From Nitrospirillum amazonense (GTDB taxonomy: Bacteria > Pseudomonadota > Alphaproteobacteria > Azospirillales > Azospirillaceae): DNA of 64,000 nucleotides. This document shows, in pieces, positions 44,501 through 52,954 of this stretch. Where the stretch lies: assembly GCF_007828035.1 (NCBI RefSeq), contig NZ_VITV01000001.1, positions 434,001-498,000 of the forward strand, written 5' to 3'. How positions within the stretch are numbered: position 1 is the stretch's first letter; each line of letters starts with the position of its first letter. Below the pieces are notes generated by a model. The model saw nothing but the letters and a program-made list of their open reading frames with translations, searched no databases and was not told where the DNA came from. The translations under genes and the position numbers were made by a program.

Positions 44501-44850
44501 TGGTCACCCCGGCGGATCTGGTATTGATGCAGGGTGAGGACTTCGGTATCGGGGTTCCAACTCAATTGCAGGGAGCCCATGGCCCCCAGCCCCTGCGGTG
44601 TCTGCGCCCGCAACACGTCGTGACGGTAAAGCGAAAGGCCGCCAGCCGCCTGGTTCATCTGCCAGTCGGTCAGCAGCACCTGGATCGCGGCCGAGGTGCT
44701 GCCCCCCGCCAGGGCCACGGGGGCGGTGACCAGCTTCACCCAGGACTCCGGCGGGGCCACGACGGGCTTATCCGCCGCCAAGGCGTAATTGAAGCCGCCG
44801 CCCAGGCACCAGGCCAGGACCGCACCCGCCAAACACCCACGCATATCCAT
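41569..44850 (-). CDS. DUF3857/transglutaminase-like protein with TPR repeats
   Basis: A 1093-residue secreted or periplasmic protein. Domains in order: signal peptide (MRGCLAGAVLAWCLGGGFNY), a DUF3857 N-terminal domain (LYRHDVLRAQTPQGLG; YTLTRNDPVLQGQ), a transglutaminase-like core and a long C-terminal TPR solenoid. The core has its Cys in RFGDCKGKTALLLALLHAL, His in LFDHVLVRAHIDG and Asp in DYWLDGTRS. The solenoid has about twelve repeats, e.g. AKAAQADFDKALALDPACEQ. The triad looks intact, so cross-linking or protease activity is possible; the substrate is unknown. It stands alone, convergent with oxyR. Confidence 0.88.
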   Translation of the reverse strand: MDMRGCLAGAVLAWCLGGGFNYALAADKPVVAPPESWVKLVTAPVALAGGSTSAAIQVLLTDWQMNQAAGGLSLYRHDVLRAQTPQGLGAMGSLQLSWNPDTEVLTLHQYQIRRGDQVIDLLASSQPFTILRRERNLEAAALDGTLTVTLQPPGLQVGDVLEAAYTLTRNDPVLQGQAGVLFTEVWKEPVARVHVRANWPRSQPLRWRVTDGLDKPRTAPGELSLDMKDVAELHGPEGAPARYFNFRQLEFSTYASWAELSTQMEALYAKAAVLAPDSPLNAEVARIRAASAEPKVRAGLALALVEDQVRYLFLGMNNGALVPAVADLTWTRRFGDCKGKTALLLALLHALDILAEPALVSSTGGDGLDARLPMPGLFDHVLVRAHIDGRDYWLDGTRSGDAGRDLDRLPVPYFHWALPLLPQGAALVPVVPPAPDEPSALTTLAIDASAGISVPARVHGEQLLTGDGALQVKQGLDNLTADARERTLRNFWTKRYPNLRPQTVSADFDVATGRQTLLMDGEQTLEWKRLGATTAVALQLQEGELGWKADAKRQPGPHQDAPFAVAYPFFEQTRETIILPPDALGATVQGGNVDKTIMEMAFHRDLKVERNVLTLDVSTRALKPEYMASAVEVEAAAAQIRALSEETVFLISPLNYRPTEKEQAAFLEKAPPTPEGLVNRAGVLFRRGDKAGALADAEKAVALKPDWAPAYGMRGYVRMETGDAKAAQADFDKALALDPACEQAMVGIGQLALDQGRNDDVVLFASRTLQVWPLDLAAMGQRMLAYYRLHKFDQAFTDATELKRLDPNRLDAYEVRANVLRQRGDTDAMAAEGDAAIAARPNDAQAYALKGVALEILGRKDEAVAAYDHALALKPTASVYAQRARARSSSDQKGKVADLTAAVALAPNQSEYLASLGAAEARLGDNAAAEAAFTQALSQAGSKGEENVLYARGRFYAQTHRDQQAREDFAKVREKVADKASGLNELCWVQATAGFALETALADCDEALRLLPTATPIQDSRAFVLLRLGRYDEAIAQYDAALKDRPASGSSLYGRGLAKLRKGMAAEGQADLAAARAADSRVDETFKEYGVTP

Positions 44851-44961
44851 CCCCCACGCCAACCAACCCGGCCAACACCACCGGCCCCGGGACAGCATTC
44901 TAGACGGGAGGGCGGATCAGACCAACGGCATTTGCCCGCAGGACGTGTGAATGCGCGATCC

Positions 44962-47541
44962 TTACCGCCGGGGCGCCTTGGCGCGGCGGGGGGTCGGGGC
45001 GCGCTGGGGCACGGTCACCGGGGCCGTGGCCACGGGGCCGGGCTTGGGTTCGGCCGCCACCTCCACCGGCGGGCTGGTGGTGGGTTCTTCAGTGATGACG
45101 GAGGTCTCGGCGGGCGGGGGCTCCGTCGGCGTGGGGGCCGCCTTGGCCCGGCGCACCTTGGCGGCGGTGGGTTTGGACCGGGGCGGCGTCGGCGCGCTGG
45201 GCTCCGCCGCGGCGGCGGGGGCAGCCGCCGCCGGTGCCTGGTCCAGCACCGGGTTGGGCAGGCTGGTGTCGGGCGCCGGCGCGGTGGCGGCGGGAGAGGC
45301 CTTGCCCGGGGCCCTGGGCGCCCTGGCGGCCAGGTCCTGGAACAGGGCCACCATGCTGTCCAGCCGTTCCTGGCCCTTGGTGTCCAGCGGCCCGGCGGCG
45401 CCGGCCACCATCACCAGATCTTCCGAGACGCGGGTGATTTCCTCCACCGTGGCGCCAGCCAGTAGGTCGGGCAGGGTCTCCAGTGCCGCGGCCGGGTCCA
45501 GCAGCAGCATCAGGAACTGGTCGCGCACCAGCCGCTTGAACTCCGCCAGTTCCAGGCCCCGGCCGTGGGTGTCGCGCAAAGCCCGCAGGGCGTTGAAGCC
45601 CCGGGCGTCGGCCATGCGCTCCGCCAGCGCCACATGCAGCAGGGCGCGCATGCCGGCCTCGCGCAGGCCGCCCACATGCAGGCGCCGGCGCAACTCCGCC
45701 CCCTGTTCCGCCAGGAAGCGGCGGTGTTCCGGGGTCTCGCCGGGATGGCTCCGGGGCGGGGCGTCGTCGGCGTTCAGGCCGAACAGCGCCTGGGTCAGCG
45801 GGTGCCCGTAGATGCCCATGAACAGTGCCTCCGCCGTCGCGTCGCGGCGGTCGCGGTAGACGTCCAGCGCCGTTTCCATCTGGCGGGCCAGGCGCTGTTC
45901 CAGGTTGCGCCAGATGTTCTCCGACCCCACCGGGCGACGGTCGCGCCGGGCGGCGGCGGCCAGTTCCGGCACGCCGTTCAGCCAGGGGTTGGTATCGGAA
46001 AACAGTTCGTAGCTGAGGCGCAAGGGGTGAAGGCTGCGCAGGATTTCCGCCGTCGTCTCCCCCACCAGCTGGCGCACCCAGGGCTGCACCAGGTCGCGGT
46101 ACAGACCCAGTGTTACGCGCGAGAGACGGGACACGGTGGCGAAGCGGCGTTCGTCATCCGGCAGGGGTTCGACGTGGGCCGCCACGTCATTGATGCTGCG
46201 GGCGGCGAAGCGCAGGACGTTGGGGTCGCCCTCCTGCCCAGACTGGCCGGAGGGGGCGGCCTCGGCCGGCAGGATCTGCGCCTCGTACAGGCCGGGGGGC
46301 AGCACGTCGATGAAGTCGATGTTGGACGCGAACTCGCGATGCTCCTTCCGCGCCACGGCGGCGGAGACGAAGATGCCCAGGTGGCCGACGCTTTCATGCA
46401 CGGCGTAGACGATGGTCTGGCCGTGGCAGCGGATGTCGTCCACGCTTTCATACAGGTCGCAAATCCAGCCCAGCGCCTGCGGCGGCGGAGAGATGTTGTC
46501 ACCCTTGGAGCAGAAGACGATGATGGGGGAGCGGATGGCCCGCAGGTCCACGCGCACGCCGTCCTTGGTGACGATGTCGGCGGTGGCCAGGCGATTGCCC
46601 ACGAACAGCTTGTCGACGATGTACTGGATTTCCTCGCCGTTCAGCAGGACGTGGCCGTTCCACCACTTCTCGAAGCCCAGGTAGCGCGGCGCCTCGGTGT
46701 CGACCTTGTCCCATAGGGCGTACTGCTTGCCCACCAGGGTGTTGGCGGGGTTCAGGTTCTCGAAATTCTGCACCAGCCAGGCGCCGTCGAACAGGCCGGC
46801 GCCCAGGTCGCTGGCGAAAGCCGTCAGCCAGCTGCCGCCCAGCAGGCCGCCGCTGTAGCGCATGGGGTCCTGCCCGCGATGGCCGGCCCAGAAGGACAGC
46901 GGCGTGCCGGCGATGATGATGGGGCCGAACAGGTCGGGGCGGATGGCCGCCGTCATCATCAGCTGCCAGCCGGCCTGGCAGTTGCCGATGACCACCGGCT
47001 TGCCCTCGGCCTCCGGATGCAGCGCGATGACCTTTTCCAGGCAGGCGGCCTCGGCCGCGATCACGTCCTCCACCGTCTGGCCCGGCACCGGGCGCGGCAG
47101 GAAGCCGATGAAATAGCAGGGATGGCCGGCGGCCAGGGCCACGCCGATCTCGCTGTCCGACTTGAAGCCGCCGATGCCGGGGCCGTGGCCGGCGCGGGGA
47201 TCGACGATGACGAAGGGGCGCTTCTTCAGGTCCAGCTCGACGCCCGCCGGCGGAATGATGCGCTGCAGCGAATAATTCACCGGCCGGGGCAAGGTGGCGC
47301 CATCTAGCACCGTCTCGCTTTCGAAGCTGAGCACCGTGGGCGCCGTCTGGGCCATGTGCTCATGGTACTGGGCGCCGCGCTGCCGCAGCACGTCCATCAC
47401 CAACGCGGTGCGCTGGAAGGCGTCGACCGTGTAGGCCAGCCCATCCTGCCACAGGCGGAAAGGCCAGTGATTGGTGGGATCCAGGAAGCCCTCGGGCATC
47501 TCGAATGACCGCTTTGGGCTGGTCGCGTCGGTAAAGGCCAT
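44962..47541 (-). CDS. DUF3141 protein, PHA-synthase-like alpha/beta-hydrolase with a basic tail
   Basis: An 859-residue protein of the DUF3141 family, related to poly(3-hydroxyalkanoate) synthases. The nucleophile elbow is KPVVIGNCQAGWQLMMTAA, with Cys in the GxCxG position. Other motifs are IIIAGTPLSFWAGHRGQDPM, the Asp region IIVFCSKGDNISPPPQALGW and His in VYAVHESVGHLGIFVS. A helical middle follows, and the last 100 residues are Pro/Ala/Lys-rich and end RAPTPRRAKAPRR, suggesting nucleic-acid or granule binding. GAGGGAAAGCTG precedes the ATG at 47541. Enzyme activity is unproven for the family. Confidence 0.92.
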   Translation of the reverse strand: MAFTDATSPKRSFEMPEGFLDPTNHWPFRLWQDGLAYTVDAFQRTALVMDVLRQRGAQYHEHMAQTAPTVLSFESETVLDGATLPRPVNYSLQRIIPPAGVELDLKKRPFVIVDPRAGHGPGIGGFKSDSEIGVALAAGHPCYFIGFLPRPVPGQTVEDVIAAEAACLEKVIALHPEAEGKPVVIGNCQAGWQLMMTAAIRPDLFGPIIIAGTPLSFWAGHRGQDPMRYSGGLLGGSWLTAFASDLGAGLFDGAWLVQNFENLNPANTLVGKQYALWDKVDTEAPRYLGFEKWWNGHVLLNGEEIQYIVDKLFVGNRLATADIVTKDGVRVDLRAIRSPIIVFCSKGDNISPPPQALGWICDLYESVDDIRCHGQTIVYAVHESVGHLGIFVSAAVARKEHREFASNIDFIDVLPPGLYEAQILPAEAAPSGQSGQEGDPNVLRFAARSINDVAAHVEPLPDDERRFATVSRLSRVTLGLYRDLVQPWVRQLVGETTAEILRSLHPLRLSYELFSDTNPWLNGVPELAAAARRDRRPVGSENIWRNLEQRLARQMETALDVYRDRRDATAEALFMGIYGHPLTQALFGLNADDAPPRSHPGETPEHRRFLAEQGAELRRRLHVGGLREAGMRALLHVALAERMADARGFNALRALRDTHGRGLELAEFKRLVRDQFLMLLLDPAAALETLPDLLAGATVEEITRVSEDLVMVAGAAGPLDTKGQERLDSMVALFQDLAARAPRAPGKASPAATAPAPDTSLPNPVLDQAPAAAAPAAAAEPSAPTPPRSKPTAAKVRRAKAAPTPTEPPPAETSVITEEPTTSPPVEVAAEPKPGPVATAPVTVPQRAPTPRRAKAPRR

Positions 47542-47765
47542 CAGCTTTCCCTCTTCGTCTTTCCCATACGCCGGCCGCTCAGGCGCCAGGGATAACCCCG
47601 CGAGGCCGCAGTATAACCAAGCGCTCTCGCAGGTGCGAAGAAGGTTTTGCGTCGCACAAAGGGAATAGGCCGCCGGGGGGTCTGGACCGGCGGCCTACCC
47701 AGGGCGGGGCCAACCTCGCGCCGCACCGGCCGAAGCGGTACCCCGCCCGCAGGACAGGCAGAAGA

Positions 47766-48179
47766 TCAGAAGCTGAGGCAGCGGCTGCCCTCTTGGCCGG
47801 CGGCGCGCTCCAGCACCAGGGCCAATTCCGCCGCCACGGTGCGGGCCTGCCGCCAGGAGGCGCAGGGGATGCGGTAGCGCCAGGGCACCGGCTCCCCCGC
47901 CCACAGGACCACCTGGGCCAGCGCCTCGGGCCGGGCGATGTCGGCCGGCCGGATGGGCTGCACCGCCACCTCGGCCAGGGGGAAATCGCCGGCACGGCGG
48001 GGATCACTGATCCACACCCGGCCTGCGGCCAGGTCGACGCACACGGAACCGCCGGCCGGCAGGTGGGCCGGCGTGGCGAAGAACCAGTCGGCCGCGCGCG
48101 GCGACGGCGGCGTCTGGTCCGCCGTGGCGATGTCGGGGGTATGGGTGATGAGGTCGATCAGGGTGGTGAAGCCCAACAT
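47766..48179 (-). CDS. Hypothetical cytoplasmic protein (about 137 aa)
   Basis: From ATG 48179 (MLGFTTLIDLITHTPDIATA) the frame encodes ADWFFATPAHLPAGGSVCVD, GRVWISDPRRAGDFPLAEVA and a C-terminal helix. An in-frame ATG at 48215 would add twelve residues. It carries no motif I recognise. Codon-position GC and the lack of overlapping genes support coding. It lies between DUF3141 and the chemoreceptor gene on the same strand, probably a separate transcript because a terminator follows the chemoreceptor gene. Confidence 0.55.
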   Translation of the reverse strand: MLGFTTLIDLITHTPDIATADQTPPSPRAADWFFATPAHLPAGGSVCVDLAAGRVWISDPRRAGDFPLAEVAVQPIRPADIARPEALAQVVLWAGEPVPWRYRIPCASWRQARTVAAELALVLERAAGQEGSRCLSF

Positions 48180-48271
48180 GGCGGCGTGTCCGGCAGGGGT
48201 CGTCCAGGCCCCCATTGAGCCGCCATCAGGCCATTAAAATTCCATAGCAGAAGGCGCCGCCGTTCATTAAA

Positions 48272-48313
48272 GCCCCGAAAAGGAACGGCCCGGCATCCTG
48301 CGATCCCGGGCCG
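48272..48313 (-). terminator. Intrinsic terminator after the chemoreceptor gene
   Basis: An 8-bp stem, CGGCCCGG (48286-48293) with CCGGGCCG (48306-48313), is followed on the minus strand by TTCCTTTT. It starts 24 bases after the chemoreceptor stop. Confidence 0.7.
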
Positions 48314-48336
48314 CTGGAGCAGGCGTCACAGCAGGA

Positions 48337-50037
48337 TCAGGCCGCCTTCACCCCGATGATGAAGCGCGACACCTCGGCGCTCAGATCCTCCGCCTGATGC
48401 GATACGTCGCGGGCGGAGTCCTGCAGCTGGCCGGCAGCGGCGCCGGTGGCCACCGCCGCCTGGTGCACACCGGTGATGTTGCGTGACACGTCCTCGGTGC
48501 CCTTGGCGGCCTCGTTCACGCTGCGGGCGATTTCCGAAGTGGTGGCCGACTGCTCCTCGATGGCGGAGGCGATGGCCATGGCGATGTCCGACATCTCGTT
48601 GATGGTGCGGCTGACGCTCTCGATGGCGGCCACGGCCTGGGTGGTCAGGCCCTGGATCTCGCCGATCTGGCTTTCGATGTCGCCGGTGGCCTTGGCGGTC
48701 TGGTTGGCCAGGCTTTTCACCTCGCTGGCTACTACGGCGAAGCCCTTGCCCGCCTCGCCCGCCCGCGCCGCCTCGATGGTGGCGTTCAGCGCCAGCAGGT
48801 TGGTCTGCCCGGCGATGGCGCTGATCAGCTGCACGATCTCGCCGATGCGCTGGGCGCTGTCGGCCAGGCGCCGGGCGGTGCCGCTGGTGTCGTTCGCCTC
48901 CCGGATGGCTTTGGTGGCGATGGTGCGCGACTTTTCCACCTGGCTGCTGATCTCCTGCACCGTCGCCACCATCTCATCCGTGGCGGAGGCCACGGTCTGG
49001 ACGTTGGCGGAGGCCTGCTGGGCGGCGGCGGCCACGGCACTGGACTGAGTGTTTGTCTGCTCCGCCGTGCTGGCCATACTCTCGGCCGTGGCCTGCATTT
49101 CCGTCGCGGCACCGGCCAGGGCGTCCACCAACTGGGCCACCTTGGCCTCGAAGCCCTGGACCAGGCCTTCCAGCGCCACGGCGCGGCGCTCCTTAGCCTG
49201 ACGCTCCAGCTCCTGCGCCTGGGCCAGGTCGCGGGCCTTGACCATGCCGTCGCGAAACACCTCCAGCGCGCGGGCCAACGTGCCCACCTCGTCCCCCCGG
49301 TCCGTGTCGGTGACGGTGACCCCCAGGTTCCCGGCCGCCATGGTCTCGACCACGCCGGTGGTGCGGGCGATGGGACGGACGACGCCCGAGACGATGACCA
49401 CCGTGGCGCCGCCGCACAGCAGGGCGGTGACGGCGATGGCCACCCAGGTCATCCACACCGCATTGTCGGACAGGGCCTGGCCCGCGTCGGCCGCCTTCTT
49501 GCCCTCTTTCCCGTTGAAGTCGTTGTCCGCGATGATGGCATCGCGCGCCGCCTGGTATTGTTTCAGGCCCTCGCCCAGGTAGAGCGGCAACGCCTGCGCC
49601 ACCTCGCCCTTGGTCACCATGTCCTGGACCCGCGCGGCGATGGCCCTGTACTGCACCCAATTGGCGTCGAATTCCTTCATCAGCCGCTCGTCATCCGTGC
49701 CGGCGGTTATCAGCGGCTGATAATCGGCGCGCGCCTTTTCCACGGCGGCGGTCGCGCCGGCGTACTGCTTGACCGTGGCCTGTATCAGCGTCGCGTCGTT
49801 GGCGCTGGCGGCGATGATCACCCGCCCCTCAACCACGCGGGCGTCGGCCACGGCCACACCCAGACGGCCCAGCAACGCCGTCGATGGCAGCCAGTTGTCG
49901 CGCATGTCGGCTGCGGTGCCGCTTACCGCTTCCGTGCGGCTGAGGCCGAACAGCCCCAGGCCCAGCGTCGCCAGGAAGACCACCAGGAACGCCGTCAGGA
50001 CCTTCAGGCGGATGGAGAGGTTGCGCCAGGCTGTCAT
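48337..50037 (-). CDS. Methyl-accepting chemotaxis protein
   Basis: A 566-residue chemoreceptor. It has a transmembrane segment at residues 10-33, a periplasmic helical sensor domain (about 35-190, four-helix-bundle type), and a second transmembrane segment ([20 protein letters not shown]). A HAMP domain ([20 protein letters not shown]) follows, then a long signalling coiled coil with the hairpin tip [20 protein letters not shown] and [20 protein letters not shown]. No CheR-binding pentapeptide is at the C-terminus. AAGGA lies ten bases before the ATG. It is divergent from a binding-protein gene across an AT-rich region with a CtrA box. Confidence 0.95.
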   Translation of the reverse strand: MTAWRNLSIRLKVLTAFLVVFLATLGLGLFGLSRTEAVSGTAADMRDNWLPSTALLGRLGVAVADARVVEGRVIIAASANDATLIQATVKQYAGATAAVEKARADYQPLITAGTDDERLMKEFDANWVQYRAIAARVQDMVTKGEVAQALPLYLGEGLKQYQAARDAIIADNDFNGKEGKKAADAGQALSDNAVWMTWVAIAVTALLCGGATVVIVSGVVRPIARTTGVVETMAAGNLGVTVTDTDRGDEVGTLARALEVFRDGMVKARDLAQAQELERQAKERRAVALEGLVQGFEAKVAQLVDALAGAATEMQATAESMASTAEQTNTQSSAVAAAAQQASANVQTVASATDEMVATVQEISSQVEKSRTIATKAIREANDTSGTARRLADSAQRIGEIVQLISAIAGQTNLLALNATIEAARAGEAGKGFAVVASEVKSLANQTAKATGDIESQIGEIQGLTTQAVAAIESVSRTINEMSDIAMAIASAIEEQSATTSEIARSVNEAAKGTEDVSRNITGVHQAAVATGAAAGQLQDSARDVSHQAEDLSAEVSRFIIGVKAA

Positions 50038-50506
50038 GATAAGGGGTCCTTTCCTGGATGCGGCTTGCTGTGGACGGCCAATGGCGGTCCGATGAGATGA
50101 CGCCCCCTTGATCCCCCTCCCCCAATTAAAGAGGGATTAACAGACACTTGTCGAAATCTGCTGCAAAAATCATATTAATTCATTGATTATTATAGAAATT
50201 TTTCTCAATGCTTTAGCTGTACTGTGGGATAGCCGGAGGGTGCGTGCGTAAATGTCGCACCCCCACAAGACGGCGGCACGCGATGACGCCAAGTTTACCC
50301 GGGCGACCTAATGCTCAAGCCTTAACGACTGGTTAGGACTGGCGGCGTAGTCTTCAATCCCTTGGGCAACCCTGGCCCCCGGGATCAGGGGTCCCTCAGG
50401 AAAAAAGCCGCCGATAAGGTCGGCCGTACCAAGGCCCAGAAGGGCCCGCCACCACCAAGCGACAACGGCCCTTTGGCAGAAGGGGCCGAAGGGATGTGTT
50501 TGCGCC
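50038..50506. promoter_or_regulatory. AT-rich divergent promoter region with a CtrA-type box
   Basis: No gene is visible in these 469 bases. The stretch 50126-50140 reads TTAA-N7-TTAA (followed by C), a perfect CtrA consensus, about 90 bases upstream of the chemoreceptor start. A near-match TTAA-N7-TTAG lies at 50322-50336. A stretch of almost pure A/T around 50160-50215 contains a -10-like TATAAT on the minus strand (50194-50189). Both flanking genes likely start here. CtrA control is an inference from motif and taxon. Confidence 0.55.
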
Positions 50507-51463
50507 ATGATGCCCGCCCCGCGGTTCAGCCAGCGGCAGCCCGTCTTGCGGCTGACCCTCGCCTTCCTGATCCTAGCCTTCCTGACCCCCGCCTGCTGGG
50601 CCGTGTCCGCCCTGGCCGCCAGCGATGATCCCGTCGATACCGGCGGCCTGGCCATGCCTGGCGCCTCCGTCCCGGCACCGCTGGTGGTGCACGCCCTGAA
50701 CCAAGGCACAGCCCCCGCCTACGTGCTGAAGGTGCTGAAGCTGGCCCTGGACAAGAGCGGCCGGCCCTATGTGCTGAAGGTCGACAACCACGCCCTGCCC
50801 ACTGCGCAGGTGCTGCGCCTGCTGGAGCAGCCGGACAACGGCACGGTGGATGTCTATTGGCTGCCCACCGCGCCGGCGCTGGAGGCGCACTTCCAGCCGG
50901 TGCGGGTGCCGCTGGATCGGGGCCTGATGGGCTATCGCCTGCTGGCGGTGAATGAGGCGACGCAGGCCAAGATCAATGCCGGCACGCCCCTGTCGCCGGG
51001 GCAACTGTCGCTGGCGCAGGGGCAAGGCTGGCCCGAAGCCCATCTGCTGCGCGCCGCCGGCCAGACGGTGCATGAGACGGCGGGCAACCTGTACAACGAG
51101 GTCGCCACCGGCGGTGCCGACGCCGTGCCGCGCAGCAGCCTGGACATCGACCAGGAGGTGGAGCGGGCGCGTGAGGCCGGCGTGCCGGTGACGGTGGCCC
51201 GCGACGTCGCGCTCTTCTACCGCGACTTCTATCTCTACTTCTTCGTGGCCAAGCATGACGACCGGCTGGCCGACATGCTGCAGGACGGGCTGTATCAGGC
51301 CTACGCCGACGGGTCCTTCATGGCGCTGTTCCGCAACGACCCGCAGATCCGCGCCGCCATGGCCTACACCCGCCAGGGCCGCCGTGTGCTGGCCCTGGCC
51401 AACCCCGACGCCACCACACCCACCCGCGCCATCGCCGCCAGCCTGACCGAAAGCCTGGAGTAG
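50507..51463 (+). CDS. Orphan periplasmic binding-protein-like protein (paralogue B)
   Basis: A 318-residue secreted protein with an N-terminal signal peptide (RLTLAFLILAFLTPACWAVS). The body matches the 29751-30689 protein: the paired-helix start ALNQGTAPAYVLKVLKLALD, VRVPLDRGLMGYRLLAVNEA, AQGQGWPEAHLLRAAGQTV and the C-terminal YQAYADGSFMALFRNDPQIR. As with the other copy no ABC genes adjoin. Being divergent from a chemoreceptor suggests it could feed a sensed ligand to that receptor, an inference. ATG 50507 or 50510. Confidence 0.8.
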   Translation: MMPAPRFSQRQPVLRLTLAFLILAFLTPACWAVSALAASDDPVDTGGLAMPGASVPAPLVVHALNQGTAPAYVLKVLKLALDKSGRPYVLKVDNHALPTAQVLRLLEQPDNGTVDVYWLPTAPALEAHFQPVRVPLDRGLMGYRLLAVNEATQAKINAGTPLSPGQLSLAQGQGWPEAHLLRAAGQTVHETAGNLYNEVATGGADAVPRSSLDIDQEVERAREAGVPVTVARDVALFYRDFYLYFFVAKHDDRLADMLQDGLYQAYADGSFMALFRNDPQIRAAMAYTRQGRRVLALANPDATTPTRAIAASLTESLE

Positions 51464-51469
51464 GCGCCC

Positions 51470-52831
51470 TTACTCCACCAGCCCCATGGAGACGATGAAG
51501 ACCAGGTAGAAGGTCAGCGCCAGCAGGGCCACCCACAGCAGCACCATGGTGCGCCACAAGGCGCCGAAGGTGCCGAGGCGGTAGGCCCCCTTCAGATGGG
51601 CGTACATGTGGACGGGCGGGGCGAAGCACATGAGGCTGCCGATGGCGGCCGCCCCCAGCCCGGCGCGGGAGCCGAGAGCGGCCACCGCCGTCAGCACGGC
51701 CATGAAGGACAGGGAGTGCAGCGCGAAGACCACGTGGTCGTAGAGGTAGATGCCGCGCTTGAACAGGAACATCAGCCAGATGAAAGGCACGGATAGCGGG
51801 ACCAGCAGGAAGGACAGCTTGGAGGCCGATTCCTTCATCTTGTAGAGCGTCAGCTCGGGGTTGCGCAGGGCGTGGCGGATGTGTTCCTCCAGCTTCGGCA
51901 TGCCGAGGTCGACGTCGAACATCTCCTTGGAATCGGCCAGGCGCTTGGCCGCCCGCGCCCAGGACGGCTCATCACCCGTGGCCGGCTCCTCGTCCGTGGC
52001 GCCGAACAGCTTGGCCACCTGTTGCTGGCGATGCTCTTCCTTGGTGGGTTTATGGGGCTGGGCCTGGGGCTCGGCTGAAGATGCCGCCGCATCGGGGGCG
52101 GCCGTAGGCGCTGGCGGCGGTACCCCTTCCGCCGGAGCCGGGGCGCCGGCCGGGGCCGGAGCTGAAGCGGTGGACGCCGCTTGGCCAACCTTCTCCGCCG
52201 CCACATCGAAGGCCTTCAGCACGGCCTCCGCCACCTTCAGTTCCTGCTGGCGCTTGTCCCGGCGGACGGTGGCCTTGTCGATGTTGCCGCCGTCCTGCCG
52301 CGCCTCGGCCAGGTCGTTTTCCGCGTCCTGCAGTTCCGCCTTCGCGTCGTTCACCGCCGATTCCAGCTCGACCCGGCCGTCGGCCATGGATCCGTGGTCC
52401 AGGTTCTTCAACGCGTTGCCGTTGATCACCTTGTTGGGGGTATCGATGAAGGACAGGGAGAAGAACATGAGGAAGACGCAGAACAGGAACAGCGCCAGGG
52501 GCGAGACATAGCGCACGCGGTGGCCGTGAACATAGTTGCGCGTCAGCTTGCCCGGCCGGAACGCCAGCATGGGAAAGGTGCGCCAGACCTTGCTGTCGAA
52601 ATGCAGGATGCCGTGGAAGAACTCTTCCGCGATGTGCAGCATGGACCGGTGGACGTGCCCCGGCTGTCCGCAGGCATGGCAATAGGCGCCGGCCAGATGC
52701 GCACCGCAGTTGGCGCAACGGTGGTGCCCGTCCTCATGGCTGACGGCCGTGTGGTGCCGTTCGCCCTCGATGGCCCTGGCCACCAGGCTGGCTTCCGCCA
52801 GGCCACCGGCCGCGTCGATCTCCCCGCTCAT
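51470..52831 (-). CDS. DUF3667 membrane protein with an N-terminal zinc ribbon
   Basis: A 453-residue inner-membrane protein. The N-terminal Cys ribbon HRCANCGAHLAGAYCHACGQ is followed by the family segment HIAEEFFHGILHFDSKVWRT and FRPGKLTRNYVHGHRVRYVS. A hydrophobic segment (LALFLFCVFLMFFSLSFI) comes next, then a charged coiled coil with a Pro/Ala-rich low-complexity stretch near residues 200-260. Four hydrophobic segments close the C-terminus. The function is unknown for PF12412. ATG 52831 (MSGEIDAAGG) is preferred. Confidence 0.85.
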   Translation of the reverse strand: MSGEIDAAGGLAEASLVARAIEGERHHTAVSHEDGHHRCANCGAHLAGAYCHACGQPGHVHRSMLHIAEEFFHGILHFDSKVWRTFPMLAFRPGKLTRNYVHGHRVRYVSPLALFLFCVFLMFFSLSFIDTPNKVINGNALKNLDHGSMADGRVELESAVNDAKAELQDAENDLAEARQDGGNIDKATVRRDKRQQELKVAEAVLKAFDVAAEKVGQAASTASAPAPAGAPAPAEGVPPPAPTAAPDAAASSAEPQAQPHKPTKEEHRQQQVAKLFGATDEEPATGDEPSWARAAKRLADSKEMFDVDLGMPKLEEHIRHALRNPELTLYKMKESASKLSFLLVPLSVPFIWLMFLFKRGIYLYDHVVFALHSLSFMAVLTAVAALGSRAGLGAAAIGSLMCFAPPVHMYAHLKGAYRLGTFGALWRTMVLLWVALLALTFYLVFIVSMGLVE

Positions 52832-52954
52832 CCCCGCCCCCCAAGGCATCCACTCCGCCGCCACGCGGCGCTGGCCCCCGCGGTTGCGCGGGGTCGTGGC
52901 CGAGGATGCGGGCGGCCCGCTTTAATTGCAAGATTGACAGGCCGGCTTAAGGAT

